NCBI RefSeq assembly: GCF_037893015.1
Contig: NC_133659.1
Location: 13,710,658 to 13,774,657 of the forward strand
Direction of reading: 5' to 3'
DNA from: Macrotis lagotis
Taxonomy: Eukaryota; Chordata; Mammalia; Peramelemorphia; Peramelidae
Length of the DNA: 64,000 nucleotides
The notes beneath the pieces were generated by a model. The model was not told where the DNA came from. It made no database searches and saw only the letters and a program-made list of their open reading frames with translations. This document shows positions 45,276-57,484 of the stretch, piece after piece. Every line of letters begins with the position of its first letter. Within the stretch, counting starts at the first letter, position 1. The translations under genes and the position numbers were made by a program.

Positions 45276-46411
45276 AAAACATCAAATATCAATGAAAACC
45301 TTCCTTGTGCAAATGCAAATCAGCAGCTTCTCTAAGGACAGAGGGTGCTGAGAGTTCCTTGGGCCTCTGAGACATTTAAACTCATTCCTGCTAAAGGTCC
45401 CATCCAAAGCTTCATAGAGAAATACTTCTAACCTACAAGTGGACTTTAGTCTCATTATTTTAGTCATATCTTATATATGTCAGAGATGATATTTGAATCT
45501 AGATCTTTCTGAGTGATGTCAGCTGCTGTATCACACTGTCTCTGCTGTTATCATCATGATTAAATCATTTCTTATAGACAGATCTTGGTAGTTGATGTGG
45601 TATCTCAGTCAAGTCACCTCCCTTCTTCAGGCCTGAGTTGTCTTTTTCTATAGCATGGGGCTAATGAGGCTTTTATTTTACCTTAAAGGACTCCTGTGAG
45701 AATGAAATGATTTAAGCAAGCAGAGAAGAAGCCTTTCACCCTCATCTCTGCCTCAGGAGGCAGCAATCCTTAGTTATGGATGAAACAATGCATCACTTCT
45801 TGGTAATGAGGCCCTCGGACCATAGTGAGGCTGCTCCTGGCTAGAGATATAGTCACTCACTGGGCTGATGTCTGAAATCCTTCCAGCTTGCTAGGATTTG
45901 CCAAAGCTTTCCCTAGAGAAGGACTCCCAAACCTGGGACATCAGTCTTGTAATTTTGATCGTTCATTGTGGAGTGCGAATATCATTACCCAGCTGACTTT
46001 ATAGCTATTTTTATTGCCATGTCTTTGTTTCCCTTGGGCATTTGCCAGTATCACACACTCTCAACCCTTGCCATGAAAACTGCCTTTGAAACAGAAAAAC
46101 ACAGTTTAGGATCATTGACCTCAAACTGGAAGGTTCTCCAAGAGTTTATCATCTGGTGTAAATTCTTCACTTGACAGATAAGGAAACTGAGGTCTATCTC
46201 AAGAGATCAAGTGATTTGCCCCAAATAACACAGGTAATAATGACATAGTTAGAATTCAGTACCATTTTTTTTGCCCTCAAATAATCTGTAGACCCAGAGA
46301 ATTTTGCTAATATTTCTATAATGAAAGCTATTTTACTTATCATCTTCTGAAAGAAATATTTTCTGATTCCCTGAAATGCTGGTGCTCTCATGCCCTAACT
46401 TTTGTTTGAAC
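45276..46411. other. Gene-free stretch with a repeat-free block
   Basis: The interval 45880-46090 has no repeat hallmark (for example gtaattttgatcgttcattg). A minus MIR-like copy follows near 46095-46290. The remainder is unassigned. Confidence 0.4.
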
Positions 46412-46655
46412 AGCACATTGGGTAGCACATTGGGCCTAACATCAAGAAGACCTGGATTCAAATTCAGCTATAGAAATTACTATTTGTGGGTCACTAGGCA
46501 AGTCACTTCACCCTATTTGCCTCAATTTCCTCCTCTTTCAAATGAACTGGAAAAGAAAATGGCAAACTGCTCCAGTATCTTTGTCAAGAAAATTCCAAAT
46601 AATTTCATGAAAAGTTGGACAAGCCCAAAAATGACTGAACAACATTCTATTTACA
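46412..46655 (+). mobile_element. Mar1-like CORE-SINE, near full length
   Basis: The copy starts at a diverged head (cagcacattgggtagcacat) and keeps gaagacctggattcaaattc and caagtcacttcaccc. Its Bov-B-like tail is clear (aaaatggcaaactgctccag, tatctttgtcaagaaaat, gactgaacaacattc). Confidence 0.8.
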
Positions 46656-48189
46656 TCTATTCATGACATACTGATATAGGTATTTGCTTTCTCTTCTATT
46701 AGAGTGTGACTCCTCTGTGGGTAGGGACTGATTCATTCATTGGATTTTTTTCTCTAGCACCTAACACACTGTATAAGACTTCCTAGTACAGGAGATTGAT
46801 TAGAGAATACCTTGCCCTATGGAGTTAGGAAGTAGCAGAGGCAACATCCAGATCCTGTCTCCAAATGGAACACCCTTTCCATTGTCCTTCAAGGCTTTTT
46901 CTGTCCTCCTCAAAATTGGGTTTTCCTCCTAACTCTTCTACTTCAGTTGCTGGTACCCCCATCCTCCCAGTCAACCAGCGCTGTTCTCTTGAAGTCATTT
47001 GTGGTTCCATGACGTCATGGGGGGGTGCTGGGAAGATAAGGACTTGAAATCAGGAAGATCTGGACTCACATCCCACCTCAGCCCCTTACTACATGTGTGA
47101 TCCTGGGCAAATCCTTTAGCCTCTGTCACTCATTTATCTTATCTGTAAAATGGGTTTAATACTAGCCCCTTTCTCCATAGTGTTATCTCCAATGAGATAT
47201 ATGTAAAGAACTTTGTATATGTCTTAAAGCCTATATCATTGTTAGCTATTGGTATTCTTATCCTCTTGAGAAATGTTGGTTGAACTTCTCAAGTCTCCAC
47301 ACTGAGTTAGGATCAAAATCCTAGGCCCTGGACCAAATGGACTCCCCCATCATCTATAACTGATTACCAGCCATGCTTCTTTGTTTGTGTTTTTGGCCTG
47401 AACTCAGTCAGGAAGTGCGTGCTATTGGAGATAGTTTATTCTCTGGGCCATGGTTGTATTTCTCTTTCCTTACTTTCTTTTTGACTAGGGTGCCTTCCTT
47501 TTTCTGCCTCATTTTTTTTCTTCCATTTACAAGTGTTCCTGTCTCCTCTGATTGATATGGATGGTTCACAAGTATGCAGAAAGACAGAGGGGCTGGTTTT
47601 TGTTTTTATTTTTCTCCGAATTGAATCTTGATCTCCTTCCTCCAGTTGCATAAGGTCCAAGATCTTTCCTCAAGGGAGAGACTGGCCAATGAGACCTTAA
47701 CCTCTGCATGACTGTTATTCCACCCACTGACCCCGTGCTCTCTCCCAATAGGATCACTCTTTCTCAAAACCCCAGCAAATAGCTATTTCCCAAAACCCAT
47801 CCTAAAGATGGTGAAGAGAAGCCAGGAACTTCCCCAAAGTCCACCCTAATGCAAGCCTACTTTGAATTCAAGGGCCAAGGATTAAGTCAAAATTTCTACT
47901 CAACCATTTATCATCTGGGTGATCTTGGGTCTCAGTTTCCTCATCTGTAAAATGAGCTTCCATCCTTCTCTGGATCTCTATTAGTCAGAAATTCTTTCTT
48001 TCTGAACACACCAACTCCATCTTTCAGACAATGAGTGGACTGATTTTGCTCAACTATGTATATCTATTATAAGGGTTTTCTTTTCTCTTTTCTTCCATGA
48101 GGAGTGGGAAGGAGAAAAATAAGGTTTTAAAAAATTAGCCACACTTTTAAAAGTAGAGAGTTTGGAGAGGGGGCTACAGGTGTGAAGTA
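46656..48189. other. Gene-free stretch with L2 and MIR-like copies
   Basis: A plus-oriented L2 3' end lies near 46690-46790. A plus MIR/THER-type copy lies near 47035-47260 (tgatcctgggcaaatccttt). Another MIR-like fragment lies near 47890-47970. Frames at 46825-47047 overlap on opposite strands and have no recognisable domain. Confidence 0.5.
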
Positions 48190-49479
48190 GGTCACTTTTT
48201 GTTGGTTTTGTTTTGTTGTGTCACTTTGTTAACAAAAGAGTTCTCATGAGGTGGGTAATCTGGAAATGTTTGGATTGTAGAAAGAAAAGGCATTAATAAA
48301 ATATTAAAAGTCATTTTTTAAAGAAAAAGACTAAAGTCCCACCCTTGGGTACTTATTAACTAGGTGGCCCTGGCAACTCAGACTTATCTACTAAATCATA
48401 GATTGAGTGGGGACCTGTCTTGCTGGAGAGAATTGTCACCCTGGGATTTCACTGCAATGAAGAAATGACAGACAGTTCCTTGGAAAATACGTAAGTAATG
48501 ATCATCAGGTCTAATCCACTTCCTTGCAGATGGCTGTTGCTTATCAAATAGAATGATCATAATTGACATTTCTGAAGCATTTTAAACTTCACAGAGGCCT
48601 TGTGAAATACACAGGATAGCTATGTTTATAAGGCTCAACCTTTCAGTGCCTGGACTGTGGTCCTGCTCCTAGTAAGAGGCAGAGAAACTTCAGCCAGACC
48701 TCACATGAAATCGAAGGATGTTTGGATCATTGATCAGAACTGAAAGAAAGGCCCTTGAGAACAATACCTTCATTTCTACACATGGAGAAACTGAGTCCCA
48801 GAGATGTGAAGTGAATTGTTCAAGGTCACAATTGAATGGGGATTTCCTGGATCTCAGTTTAATGTTTAAACTATCTTCATGCCTACCTCTCATTAAGTGC
48901 TTGTGGGTGATGATGGGACTAGGGGTGGGGGTGGGGGAGGCAAGAAATACATTGTGCCTTGACCCTATGCTGGGCAATTGGCAGCTGCTCATTTATGATT
49001 TGTGGGAATTTCCCCTTTGTTATTCTTGACCTTGGAAAGAAATACCAAGCTAGCAATGCAGTTCCTTTTGAAGACTATGTTCTGTAAATCTTGTGGCATA
49101 AGATTAGAAGCAAAGCTTTGATTCTGGTCATTGTCTATGTGGATCACAGGGAAAGTCCCTGAGCTCTGACTTTTGGGCAAGGGCCAATTCCTCCCCAGTT
49201 TGGCAGGTGGTCGGAAGTGGGTGGGGCCATTTAGCTTTTCCTTTTTCTCATGGAACATCTCTTTTCTGGAGTTTTTTCATGGGAAGAATGTGTTTTGTAA
49301 AGTCATCAGATCTTAGAAGTTGAGAGTCCCAGATCTCAGGCCCAAGTCACTGAATTGAATTTTAATTATACCATGTCAGGGTCTAACATTTAGTAGGAGC
49401 TTAATAAATGGTAATTGAATGGAATTGTATTCCATTCTAGCTGAGTGAGGTGAAATCCTCTCTTGGTGGAGATGGCCTG
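48190..49479. other. Gene-free stretch
   Basis: A minus MIR-like copy lies near 48715-48880 (ggagaaactgagtcccagag). A plus L2 3' end lies near 49360-49435 (gtaggagcttaataaatggt). Blocks 48190-48700 and 49000-49260 are unassigned and without coding signal. Confidence 0.45.
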
Positions 49480-49750
49480 TTGCCCTTTTGAATAGCTTTC
49501 TCCTTAGTAGACTTCCTTAATATTGATCTGAGATCTGCCTCTTGGTACCTTCTGCTCAGTGGTTGGAGTTCATCTCTCCAGGGCAAGCCAGAACATCCAG
49601 TCATTCACCCGTGAGTACCCTTCAGCTATTTGAAGAGTCCAACCTCTCCATGGACCTCTTCCCTTCTCTAGCTTAAACATTGCCAGTTTCCTTACCAAAT
49701 TCCTCATCTGTGAATCGAGAGTTGGATTAGAGTTCTCTAAGGAGAACTTT
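49480..49750 (+). mobile_element. CR1/L3-type LINE 3' fragment
   Basis: The order ttcagctatttgaagagtcc, then ctcttcccttctctagctta, then aacattgccagtttcc follows the CR1/L3 3' consensus (dying copy, plus orientation). Confidence 0.45.
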
Positions 49751-49879
49751 CCAGCCCTACCTTTTGTCAGCTAGAATGATAGGGATGGGGAAACTGCAAA
49801 GAGGCAAAATAAGGAAAAGTTCCTATAATTCCATTTATGTTTAATAGAAATAAAGCTTGTCAAATGGTTGCAGTATAGC

Positions 49880-50050
49880 TTATACACAGATTTAAAACTA
49901 AAAAGGGACCTCAGAGACCCCAACCCCTCATTTTACAGGTAAGGAAACTGAGGCCAAAGGAAAAGATATGATTGACCTGAGGTCATACTGGTAGCATTTG
50001 TTAAAGTAACATTGAACCCAGGTTCTCTGTTCTTTTCTCTATGCCATTTG
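49880..50050 (-). mobile_element. MIR-like CORE-SINE fragment
   Basis: The blocks cctcattttacaggtaagga and ggtagcatttgttaa fit the minus orientation of the old CORE-SINE family. Confidence 0.5.
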
Positions 50051-50315
50051 TCTTTCTTTAGACGACTTAATATTTATAATGAAAAGATAGTAAAATACAG
50101 AGGCTGAATGAGGTGACTTCCAAAGTTTCTTGTAAACCTGGCGAGTGAATTTGAAAAAAATAATTCTCTTTTGCATAACCAACTCTCCCTTACTTTGTAC
50201 CCAGCTTTTTGTTTTCAAATGCTAGCATCAAGTTTCTAACTTATATAAATATATTACTAAAGACCATTAATATACTTACAGAAACCAAAGAGAACACAGG
50301 CATCCTTCGATTTTT

Positions 50316-50469
50316 TTTTTTTTTTAGTTTTTGCAAGGTAAATGGGGCTAAGTGGCTTGTCCAAGGCCACACAACTAGGTAATTATTAAGTGTCTGAGGT
50401 CGATTTGAACTCAGATCCTCCTGACTCCAGGGCCAGTGCTCTATTCACTGCACCACCTAGCTGCCCCAT
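50316..50469 (-). mobile_element. WSINE1-type SINE with 15-bp TSD (one mismatch)
   Basis: A T-rich tail, ttgcaaggtaaatggggcta, and the head complement caccacctagctgcccc define the copy. CATCCTTCGATTTTT at 50301-50315 is repeated at 50470-50484 with A in place of G at position 9. Confidence 0.92.
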
Positions 50470-50484
50470 CATCCTTCAATTTTT

Positions 50485-52239
50485 ATCAGTTTGAATACTC
50501 TATCCAAAGACTCCATGACCTCATCCATGTGGATGTTCTGTCTAGCAATGGGGATCATTGCCTATCTGTACTTGTCTTCTCTATGGACTCACTACTGTCT
50601 TCCCATAAACTGACCACATACTGAGGGGGGGGGGCATTTCTTGATTTCTCTTCGTCAGTGTGAAGATACTAGAGAAGTTTAAATGTTTCCCTGGGGATGA
50701 AAGCTATTGATTATCACCACATCCCCAGGTCATCTTCTTTGCCCATCATCCTTTTCTTTGCTGATATCTGTTTCTCTGTTTCTTTGCCTATTAGACTTTG
50801 AGCTTCTCCATAGCAGGAATTGTCTTTTGCCCTATCCTGCCCTTCTAGCAGAAAAACTAGTCTATAAATACTAATTTCTTTTCTCTCTTTCCAAGATCCT
50901 TTGAACATTTAAGTTTCTCTGGTTAAACGGATTCTTACTTCCAAGAATATAGAACACTGGGAGCTAGCCAACCCTACTGGTTACCTGGTGGAGGACTCAT
51001 TTTAATGAGTTAATAAAAATGGCTTGTAATTACTCCATCAAAACACCAGGCAAAAAAACTGCTGCCTTCTACTGAAAAGATATCCCTTACCTCAAATGGA
51101 GATTTCTCAAGTGCTTAGAAAATTCATTCTCTTAAGTGGATAAATATTCCCTTGTCTTCTACCCAGCAACCACTGTAATATTTCTAAGGCATAAATCACA
51201 CCATGCGACTCTCTCCCTCCCAATTTAAAACTCTTCCCTTGGCTCCATGTTTCTTTCTGATCAAATGTGAATCCTTAGTCTGACATTTAAGAACTTGCAT
51301 GATCTACCTTTGCAACATTATTTTAAATTACTTCTAGGATCATAGATCTAGACCTAGAAGGAACCTCAGAGTTCACGCCTCTCCTTTAATAGATAAGGAA
51401 ACTGAGGCCCAGCAAGAAATGACTTGCCTGAGGCTACAGAAGTAGCAAAGTGGCAGAACTAGCATTTGAAGCCAGATTCACAGACCCCCCCCCCCCATGG
51501 ATACACTGCATCTGTCTTCATGATCTTTCTTTTCCAGCTGTGCTGGATGACTTGCTGTTTCCCATAGTCAATATTCTTCCTTCTTTTTTCTTTTCATGTC
51601 TAGATAATAAATAATATAATGTGATATAAAATAGTAAAAATATAATAAAAAATAAATAGACAGATAAAAAACTCCTTAATGTCCAACTGTTATTATATAT
51701 AGATCTTCCTTCTGGGTTCTGCTCAAGTGTACCTGCTCTAGAAATCCCATGGTTGTTTGCTTCTAGCCTTTATTGAGTTTTCTTGTACTTTATGTTATAG
51801 GTGTCTCATACGTGCAAACACACACACTCACGTGCATGCTTCCCAAAGGAATGGAAGTTTCTAGAAGACAGTGATTGTTTTCATATTTTGTGTCTGTGGC
51901 TTTCCCTTCTCCATCCACTATGGATAGAGGGACTAGGTGGCCCCTTGAAGAGAGATATTGCTCCAGATCTAAGATACATTTCCCTCCCAGAGTGAAGTAA
52001 GGCAATGACTTAATCCTGGCCTAGGGTTGTTTCCCCCACCTTTGCAGCTGAAGATTTAGGATTCGGTAATTCTAAAATCTCAGTGTTTAGTACTGTAGAC
52101 ACTTAATGAATGTTTATGAAATTGAGTTGGATCGTGATGGTTCAGTTGATCGTGCTGGTTTTGTTCATCAAGACCAAGCCCTTGCTTGAATGCAAAAGGC
52201 AATTTCCCAAGAAACTTGTTCCAAAATCCAAGCTGAGGC
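50485..52239. other. Gene-free stretch with L2 relics
   Basis: Plus-oriented L2 sequence lies near 50785-50880 (attagactttgagcttctcc), 51176-51335 (atgcgactctctccctcc, aaaactcttcccttggctcc) and 52075-52135. A minus MIR-like piece lies near 51335-51485, followed by a C12 run at 51485-51496. The A+T-rich stretch 51600-51660 is simple sequence. Confidence 0.5.
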
Positions 52240-52440
52240 AAACAAGTGTTTCTCAAGTAGTTACTATGTGCCAGTCATTATGCTTTGCCCTGGGGGATAC
52301 ACAGAGAGGGCCAAAACCAGTCCCTGCCCACGGAGAGCTCCCAGATAATGGAGAGACAGTCTGCAAACACTCACATATGAACAAACTCTAGATAAGATAA
52401 AATAGAGATAGTCAGCAGGAGGAAGACACTAGAATGAAAT
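52240..52440 (-). mobile_element. L2-type LINE 3' end, minus orientation
   Basis: The plus strand carries tagttactatgtgccagtca, gccctgggggatacacagag, agtccctgcccacggagagc and a gatagtcagcagg continuation. This is the complement of the L2 3' end. Confidence 0.65.
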
Positions 52441-52456
52441 ATGGAAATATTTTCTC

Positions 52457-52644
52457 TATGGGGGGGAAGTGTTTTTTTCTGCCAAGGGTCATTTGGATAT
52501 TTATAGCATCATTTGTGAGCTATATATGATCAAACATTTAATAAATTCACCCCTAAACATGTTACTAGATTTATTGAATTTTGCCTCTTGCCTGCAGTTG
52601 CCTTGGAAATGCCAGACCAAATCAGCAGAGGTTCCCCACCCCTG
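52457..52644. mobile_element. hAT-like MITE, second copy
   Basis: The right terminal repeat ggttccccacccctg at 52630-52644 is intact. The left end near 52457 is degraded to a G run. Shared interior blocks with 16393-16642 include tttggatatttatagcatca, ctagatttattgaattttg and agttgccttgg. It is about 60 bp shorter than the first copy. Confidence 0.72.
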
Positions 52645-52689
52645 CTCTTGATGATAGGACTTTAGCTGAGACTAGAACAAATGCTTATA

Positions 52690-53045
52690 ATAGCTACAAA
52701 TTTATAGAGCACTCTTATAACACACAATTACTGTGGGAGTTAGCTGCTGTTAATATCCCAGTTTTACAGATGAAGAGACTGAGGCAGACAGCATTTAAGT
52801 GACCTGACCAATATTACAGAGATAGTGTCTGAAGCAGGATTTGAACTCAGGACTCCCTGACTCCAAGCCCCATGTTCTTTTCACTGTGCCTCCTAGTTGT
52901 CTTGATAATCATAGTTAGCATTCATATGGCATGTTAATGTTTGTATATTGTCTTACGGATACCTCTTTTTATTCTCACAGTAATCCCTGGAGGTAGGGAC
53001 AAATATTATTCATATATTACAGATGAGAAAATTGAGACGAAGGAA
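52690..53045 (-). mobile_element. Two adjacent MIR-like CORE-SINE copies
   Basis: 52690-52910 includes ccagttttacagatgaagag and gcaggatttgaactcagga, ending near the head complement. 52915-53045 is the 3' part of a second copy (ttacagatgagaaaattgag) that stops close to the WSINE1 insertion at 53075. Confidence 0.6.
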
Positions 53046-53074
53046 ACCAGAGAAATCTAGAAAGTAGAGATGAA

Positions 53075-53238
53075 GGGGCAGCTAGGTGGCACAGTGGATA
53101 GAGCACCAACCCTGGAGTCAGGAGTCCCTGAGTTCAAATCCAGCCTCAGACACTTAATAATTGCCTAACTGGGTGGCCTTGGACAAGCCACTTAACCCCA
53201 TTGCCTTGCAAAAACCTAAAAAAAAAAAAGAAAAGAAA
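53075..53238 (+). mobile_element. WSINE1-type SINE with 14-bp TSD (one mismatch)
   Basis: The head is ggggcagctaggtggcacag, the tail ttgccttgcaaaaacctaaa followed by A/GAAAA units. AGAAAGTAGAGATGA at 53059-53073 recurs as AGAAAGTAGAGGTGA at 53239-53253. Confidence 0.93.
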
Positions 53239-53253
53239 AGAAAGTAGAGGTGA

Positions 53254-54299
53254 GGAAGGAGAGAATTGTAGACACTGGGGAAGTCTCCATGAGCCAGTAT
53301 GATTGTGTATCATACAGAGATATTCTATGGCCCAAGGCAGGACACCCTAGCAGGAAGTCATCAGATGGAACCATCTTGGCAATATGATCATTATTGATCA
53401 TTAAGGGTTAATGTCAACTGACATCTCTGTAGCCTAGCACAACCTTGGTTTCCAGAATTAGGGCCCAGATTCCATGATGACATCTTGGAATGACATAGAT
53501 ATACATCCCTTGCACTTCCTATCAGAGCTTGCTTCATAGAATAAACAGATTAACAGAGCTCCAGGGTCTTTACTGAAGCCTAAGTGATTCATCTTTCTCA
53601 TCAGCAGTTGATATGGGACTCCAGTTACAGCATAACACAATCTTGGGAGATCTCAGAGTCCATCAAGACCAATCCACACTAAATTCCCAAGGTCTTGGAT
53701 AGGAGATCATCTAGACTTGGTTTGGAGATCTGCACTAGGAGAGATTCCACCATCTTCCCCAAGACTGCCTGGCCCACTGTTGGACAGATCTCACTGCTAA
53801 GAAGTCAAACCTGGAGCTTCACCACCCATTGATACTGGGTTTGTCCTCCAGGATCAAGCAGAGTGGACCAGATCCTTCTACGTGATGGCCTTGAGGAAAG
53901 CTAGAATGTTCCATTTCTGTCTCCTCTCTAGACTGAGCATACCTAGTTAGTAAGTGGAACATTTAGAACTAAACAAAAAAGACCTTATTTTAGAGATGGG
54001 ACCCAGGATTTCACTTTGAAGTCATTTAACTCCCAAGTGCCTCTGCCAACTAGATGTCTCCACTTTAGAGAATGGGTACAGACCAGCACTGGCAGAAAGA
54101 GGTCCTTCTCTAGGAACTCCCTACACTGATTATGTATAAATATGCAAACATATGTGCATCTATATCGATATACTTTGAATTGCTGAATTTTCAGAACTGA
54201 AAGACACCATCTTGTCCTATCCCTTTATTTTACAGAAAAGGAAATTGAAGCCAATGCCACCTAGGAGTGAGCAATCTATCCATTACCCAGCATTTACCA
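53254..54299. other. Gene-free stretch with an old CR1/L3-like piece
   Basis: 53640-53960 resembles a plus-oriented CR1/L3 3' fragment (attccaccatcttccccaag, ctctagactgagcatacc), but weakly. A minus MIR-like piece lies near 54175-54290. The rest is unassigned. Confidence 0.4.
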
Positions 54300-54309
54300 A
54301 GGCAGGGCA

Positions 54310-54538
54310 GCTCCAGGTTGTCCTGCAGTGTAGATCACTGTGCCTAGAGTCCACCTCAGGCACTTAGCTAGCTGTGTGACCCTGGGAGATTACTTACTCT
54401 CTTTGCCTCAGATTCCTTCTCTGTAAAATGAACTGGAGAAGGAAATGGCAAACCAGGAACTTTGTTAAACAACAACACGAGCAAAACCCAAATGGGGTCA
54501 CAAAGAGTTATGCGTGTCTACAAAACATCTGAACAACA
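54310..54538 (+). mobile_element. Mar1-like CORE-SINE
   Basis: It keeps agctagctgtgtgaccctgg, tctgtaaaatgaactggaga, aggaaatggcaaacca and aaacccaaatggggtcacaa, the last two being the Bov-B-like tail. The head is eroded. Confidence 0.8.
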
Positions 54539-56330
54539 CATGTGCTAAGGCATTTGGACCAAGATCCTCGGACTCTAGATTTACTGCATTGCTCTAACTC
54601 AAAGCTTCTTAATCTGGACTCTGTGAACTTATTTTTTTTTAACAACTACATTCTAGTATGTTCCTTTGCAATTCTGTGTATTTAGGTTTATGTCTTTAAA
54701 AACAATTCCTGAGAAGGGGTCTCCACGCTGCTCCAGTCTGCCAAAGGGTAGATGACGCAAGAAGTTCTGAGGCCTGCAGCATTTTCTTCACTCTAATAAG
54801 ACTCTTTTCCCCCAGACTTCTCTGCCTCATAGCCACAAGAGCCTTTCATAGAAATCCTAGTGGTCTTGGATCATGGTAATTGCCGCCACATCTTCGTAGG
54901 AAATGTGACAATTTATGACTTGCTAAGCATTGTTAGTACTAGTAAAGGTTAAAAATAGCTTGGGCCAAGGATCTTTAGGGAAGTGAAGGTCTTGTCCTGT
55001 TGGTTAAACTTCAACCCATCTCTCAGGTCCTCCCTGTCTCAATACAAACATGGTCCTTCTGTGGTCAGTTTGCTCAGTGTTGAGTGAGTTTGGAAGCAGG
55101 GAGGGCTGAGCAGACTCCAATCACCTAACACATCTGCCTAAGAGCTAGGACTCAGGACTATGGACTCTCAAACCCTTTTTACACTTTGGCCCTTCACCAT
55201 CCACTGCTCCTTATAGAGAGCCAGAGATGTGTCCCCCCTTCTTTGACTATTTGTCTTCACCTTAAAGATCTGATAAGCTGGGGATGCACCTATCACTTTC
55301 CCAAGATTCCACAGGATAGGAGGCCTGTAGGGCTAAGAAAATAGAAAATACCATCTCTTGACTCAAAATTTCCACAAAGCAAGGATTCTCAATCTCTCTT
55401 GTATCTTCATTGCCTGCAGACCCTTTCCAAATCCCGTTTTAAACCTAGAAAATAAAACACACAGATTACAAAGGAAAGCAAGTATGGAAAGATCGTGGTT
55501 TTTTAAAAAATCAATTCATGCAGAATCCCTGCAAAGTCTAATTGGAAATAGACTCTTTTCCCTCAAGAATATCCCCCCCAAACTGCCACTTCTCTCCTTT
55601 CTTGGCCTAGTAGAACTTGTCATCATTCCATGGCAGACAGGGGAGTCTAGAGAGATAGGGGCAGGGCCTGGGGAGGATGAAGCAATCACTTGGGGTGCCT
55701 CCAGCAGGCCACCTTATTCTCTTGGTCTCAGTTTCTTCTTCTATACAATGATAGTCTGGTGACTTCCAGCCTTGCAGTTCCATGATTCTAAGATGTATGC
55801 ACACTGTGTGTGTGTGTGTGTGTATGTGTAAAGAGCTCTAGTTATACAATATATTACATCTCATGTGTTACATTCTTTTCACCTAACCTTTTTTTCTCGA
55901 TATTTTCAGAGAAGACAACAATGGGTTATATATGTCCTTTGTCCAAGAACCAGCCTAGCAAAATGTAAACATTATTATCAAATAAAGCAAACACTTGGTT
56001 AAGTGAGCCTTGATGAAATTTTTGTTCATAGAGACTCCCAAAGACCATCTCCTGCTGGTAGAGGCTGTGAGCATAGTTATAAGACCAGCTGGGCCACATT
56101 TCTTTTCTCTTTAAAAAATGACTAATTTCATTTGGAACCATCCTACAAAAGCCCAGTGTTGTCACAACCATTTCTTACTCTTTCTCCAGAATAGCCCTAG
56201 AAATGATTAAACAAAACAACATAAAGGGCTGTGTCTGATCAACATGAAACTTTTCACTTTAGTGATTTTTCTAAAAGAAAGAATATATGTGTGCCTTATA
56301 AATTCACACAATCATTGGTCAGTGGTTAGG
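54539..56330. other. Gene-free stretch with repeat-free blocks
   Basis: 54840-54970 (including gtaattgccgccacatcttc) shows no repeat hallmark and might be conserved non-coding DNA. A (TG)n run lies at about 55803-55827. The plus-strand frame 55358-55762 (134 codons) is among the longest in the window, but has no domain, no splice support and a mixed composition. I treat it as chance. Confidence 0.45.
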
Positions 56331-56334
56331 ATCC

Positions 56335-57125
56335 AATTTTTGTTGCCCTTTAAAATGTTCTTGGCCTTCATTGCAATTAAATACTGTTCTTTTGGTTCTA
56401 CTTTCTTCACTCTGCATCAATCTACACTAATCTTCCCATTTTTCTCAGGATTCTTCATATCCTCGTGTTGGACCACACAGTAGCATGCCATTATTTATTC
56501 ATTTACTACAATCTGTTCAGCTGTTTCCTAGACAACCAACTTGTGGTTTGTATCCAACCTTTTCTTGAAAACTGATTCCGTAATTATTTTTCTACAGCTA
56601 GCTTCTTTTTTTCTTCTCATTAACCTCCTTTGAGGTCTAAATCCAGTAGTGGGATCAATGGGTCAACACATTTGATGAGTTTTCTAACTTTTCTTATATA
56701 ATTCCAAATTGCTTTCCAAAATATTTGGGCCAATTCACTGCTCTACCAATGGAGAATTAATGACTGGGCTTCTTTCCCAACAGCCCTGGCAACCCTGCTT
56801 TTTTATCTTTTGTTTGCCTTGACACTTAGATAGTTCTAAGACAATATAGAAGAGATCTCTTAAATGTGATATTCTCTGATTCTTATCCACTTTGAGCACT
56901 TTTCAGAATGATTGTGGACAATTTTGTGGTTCCCTTGAGATGTTTGTTCTCATTTGGTTCCTATGTAGTGGAGAATGGCTCCCATAGCTGTATGTTAATT
57001 ACTTATATATTTCTGACATCCATCTCTATTGAAGATGACTCATTCCTTTGGAGCCTACTCTCTTTTTATTCTTGCTGCAGTTTTAAAATTGTTCTAAAGC
57101 TTTTTATTTTTATAATATCAAGGAA
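56335..57125 (-). mobile_element. L1 3'-region fragment, minus orientation
   Basis: The complement of the marsupial L1 3' region is traceable through ttctactttcttcactctgc, tactacaatctgttcagctg, agtagtgggatcaatgggtc, attccaaattgctttccaaa and cacttttcagaatgattg. It is a roughly 790-bp diverged fragment with no working ORF. Confidence 0.7.
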
Positions 57126-57194
57126 GCTTATTTCAGTTTTAAAATAATATTCTATTATGATTTGTGGTAAATGCATCCATAATTTTGAGTGTGT

Positions 57195-57484
57195 TTGAGA
57201 GAGAGACAGACAGAGACAGAGAAAGAGACAAACTGAGACAGACCCACACACAGAGACAGAGACAGAGATAGAAAGACAGAGACAGAAAGACTGAGCTGGA
57301 CAGACACATACACACAGACAGAGAGATTGAGACAGAGATACAGAGAGACAGAGAGAGGAGAGGAGAGGATGGGAGAGGGAAGGGGAGGGGAGGGGGGGGA
57401 GGGGAGGGGAGGGGGGAGGGGGGATAGGGAGGGGAGAGGAGGAGAAGAGGGGGAGGGGGAGGGGAGGGAAGAGGAAGAGAGAGA
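57195..57484 (+). repeat. Polypurine array: GACAGA units then G-run units
   Basis: 57195-57355 is built of gagaca/gacaga units. 57356-57484 switches to gggga/ggggaggg units, with several runs of four or more G. The plus-strand frame 57327-57512 (Arg/Gly/Glu) is an artefact. The G part has strong quadruplex potential. Confidence 0.9.

Noticed and set aside
55358..55762. 134-codon plus-strand frame
   Set aside because: No domain, signal peptide or splice context could be recognised. With this much sequence, one or two such frames are expected by chance.
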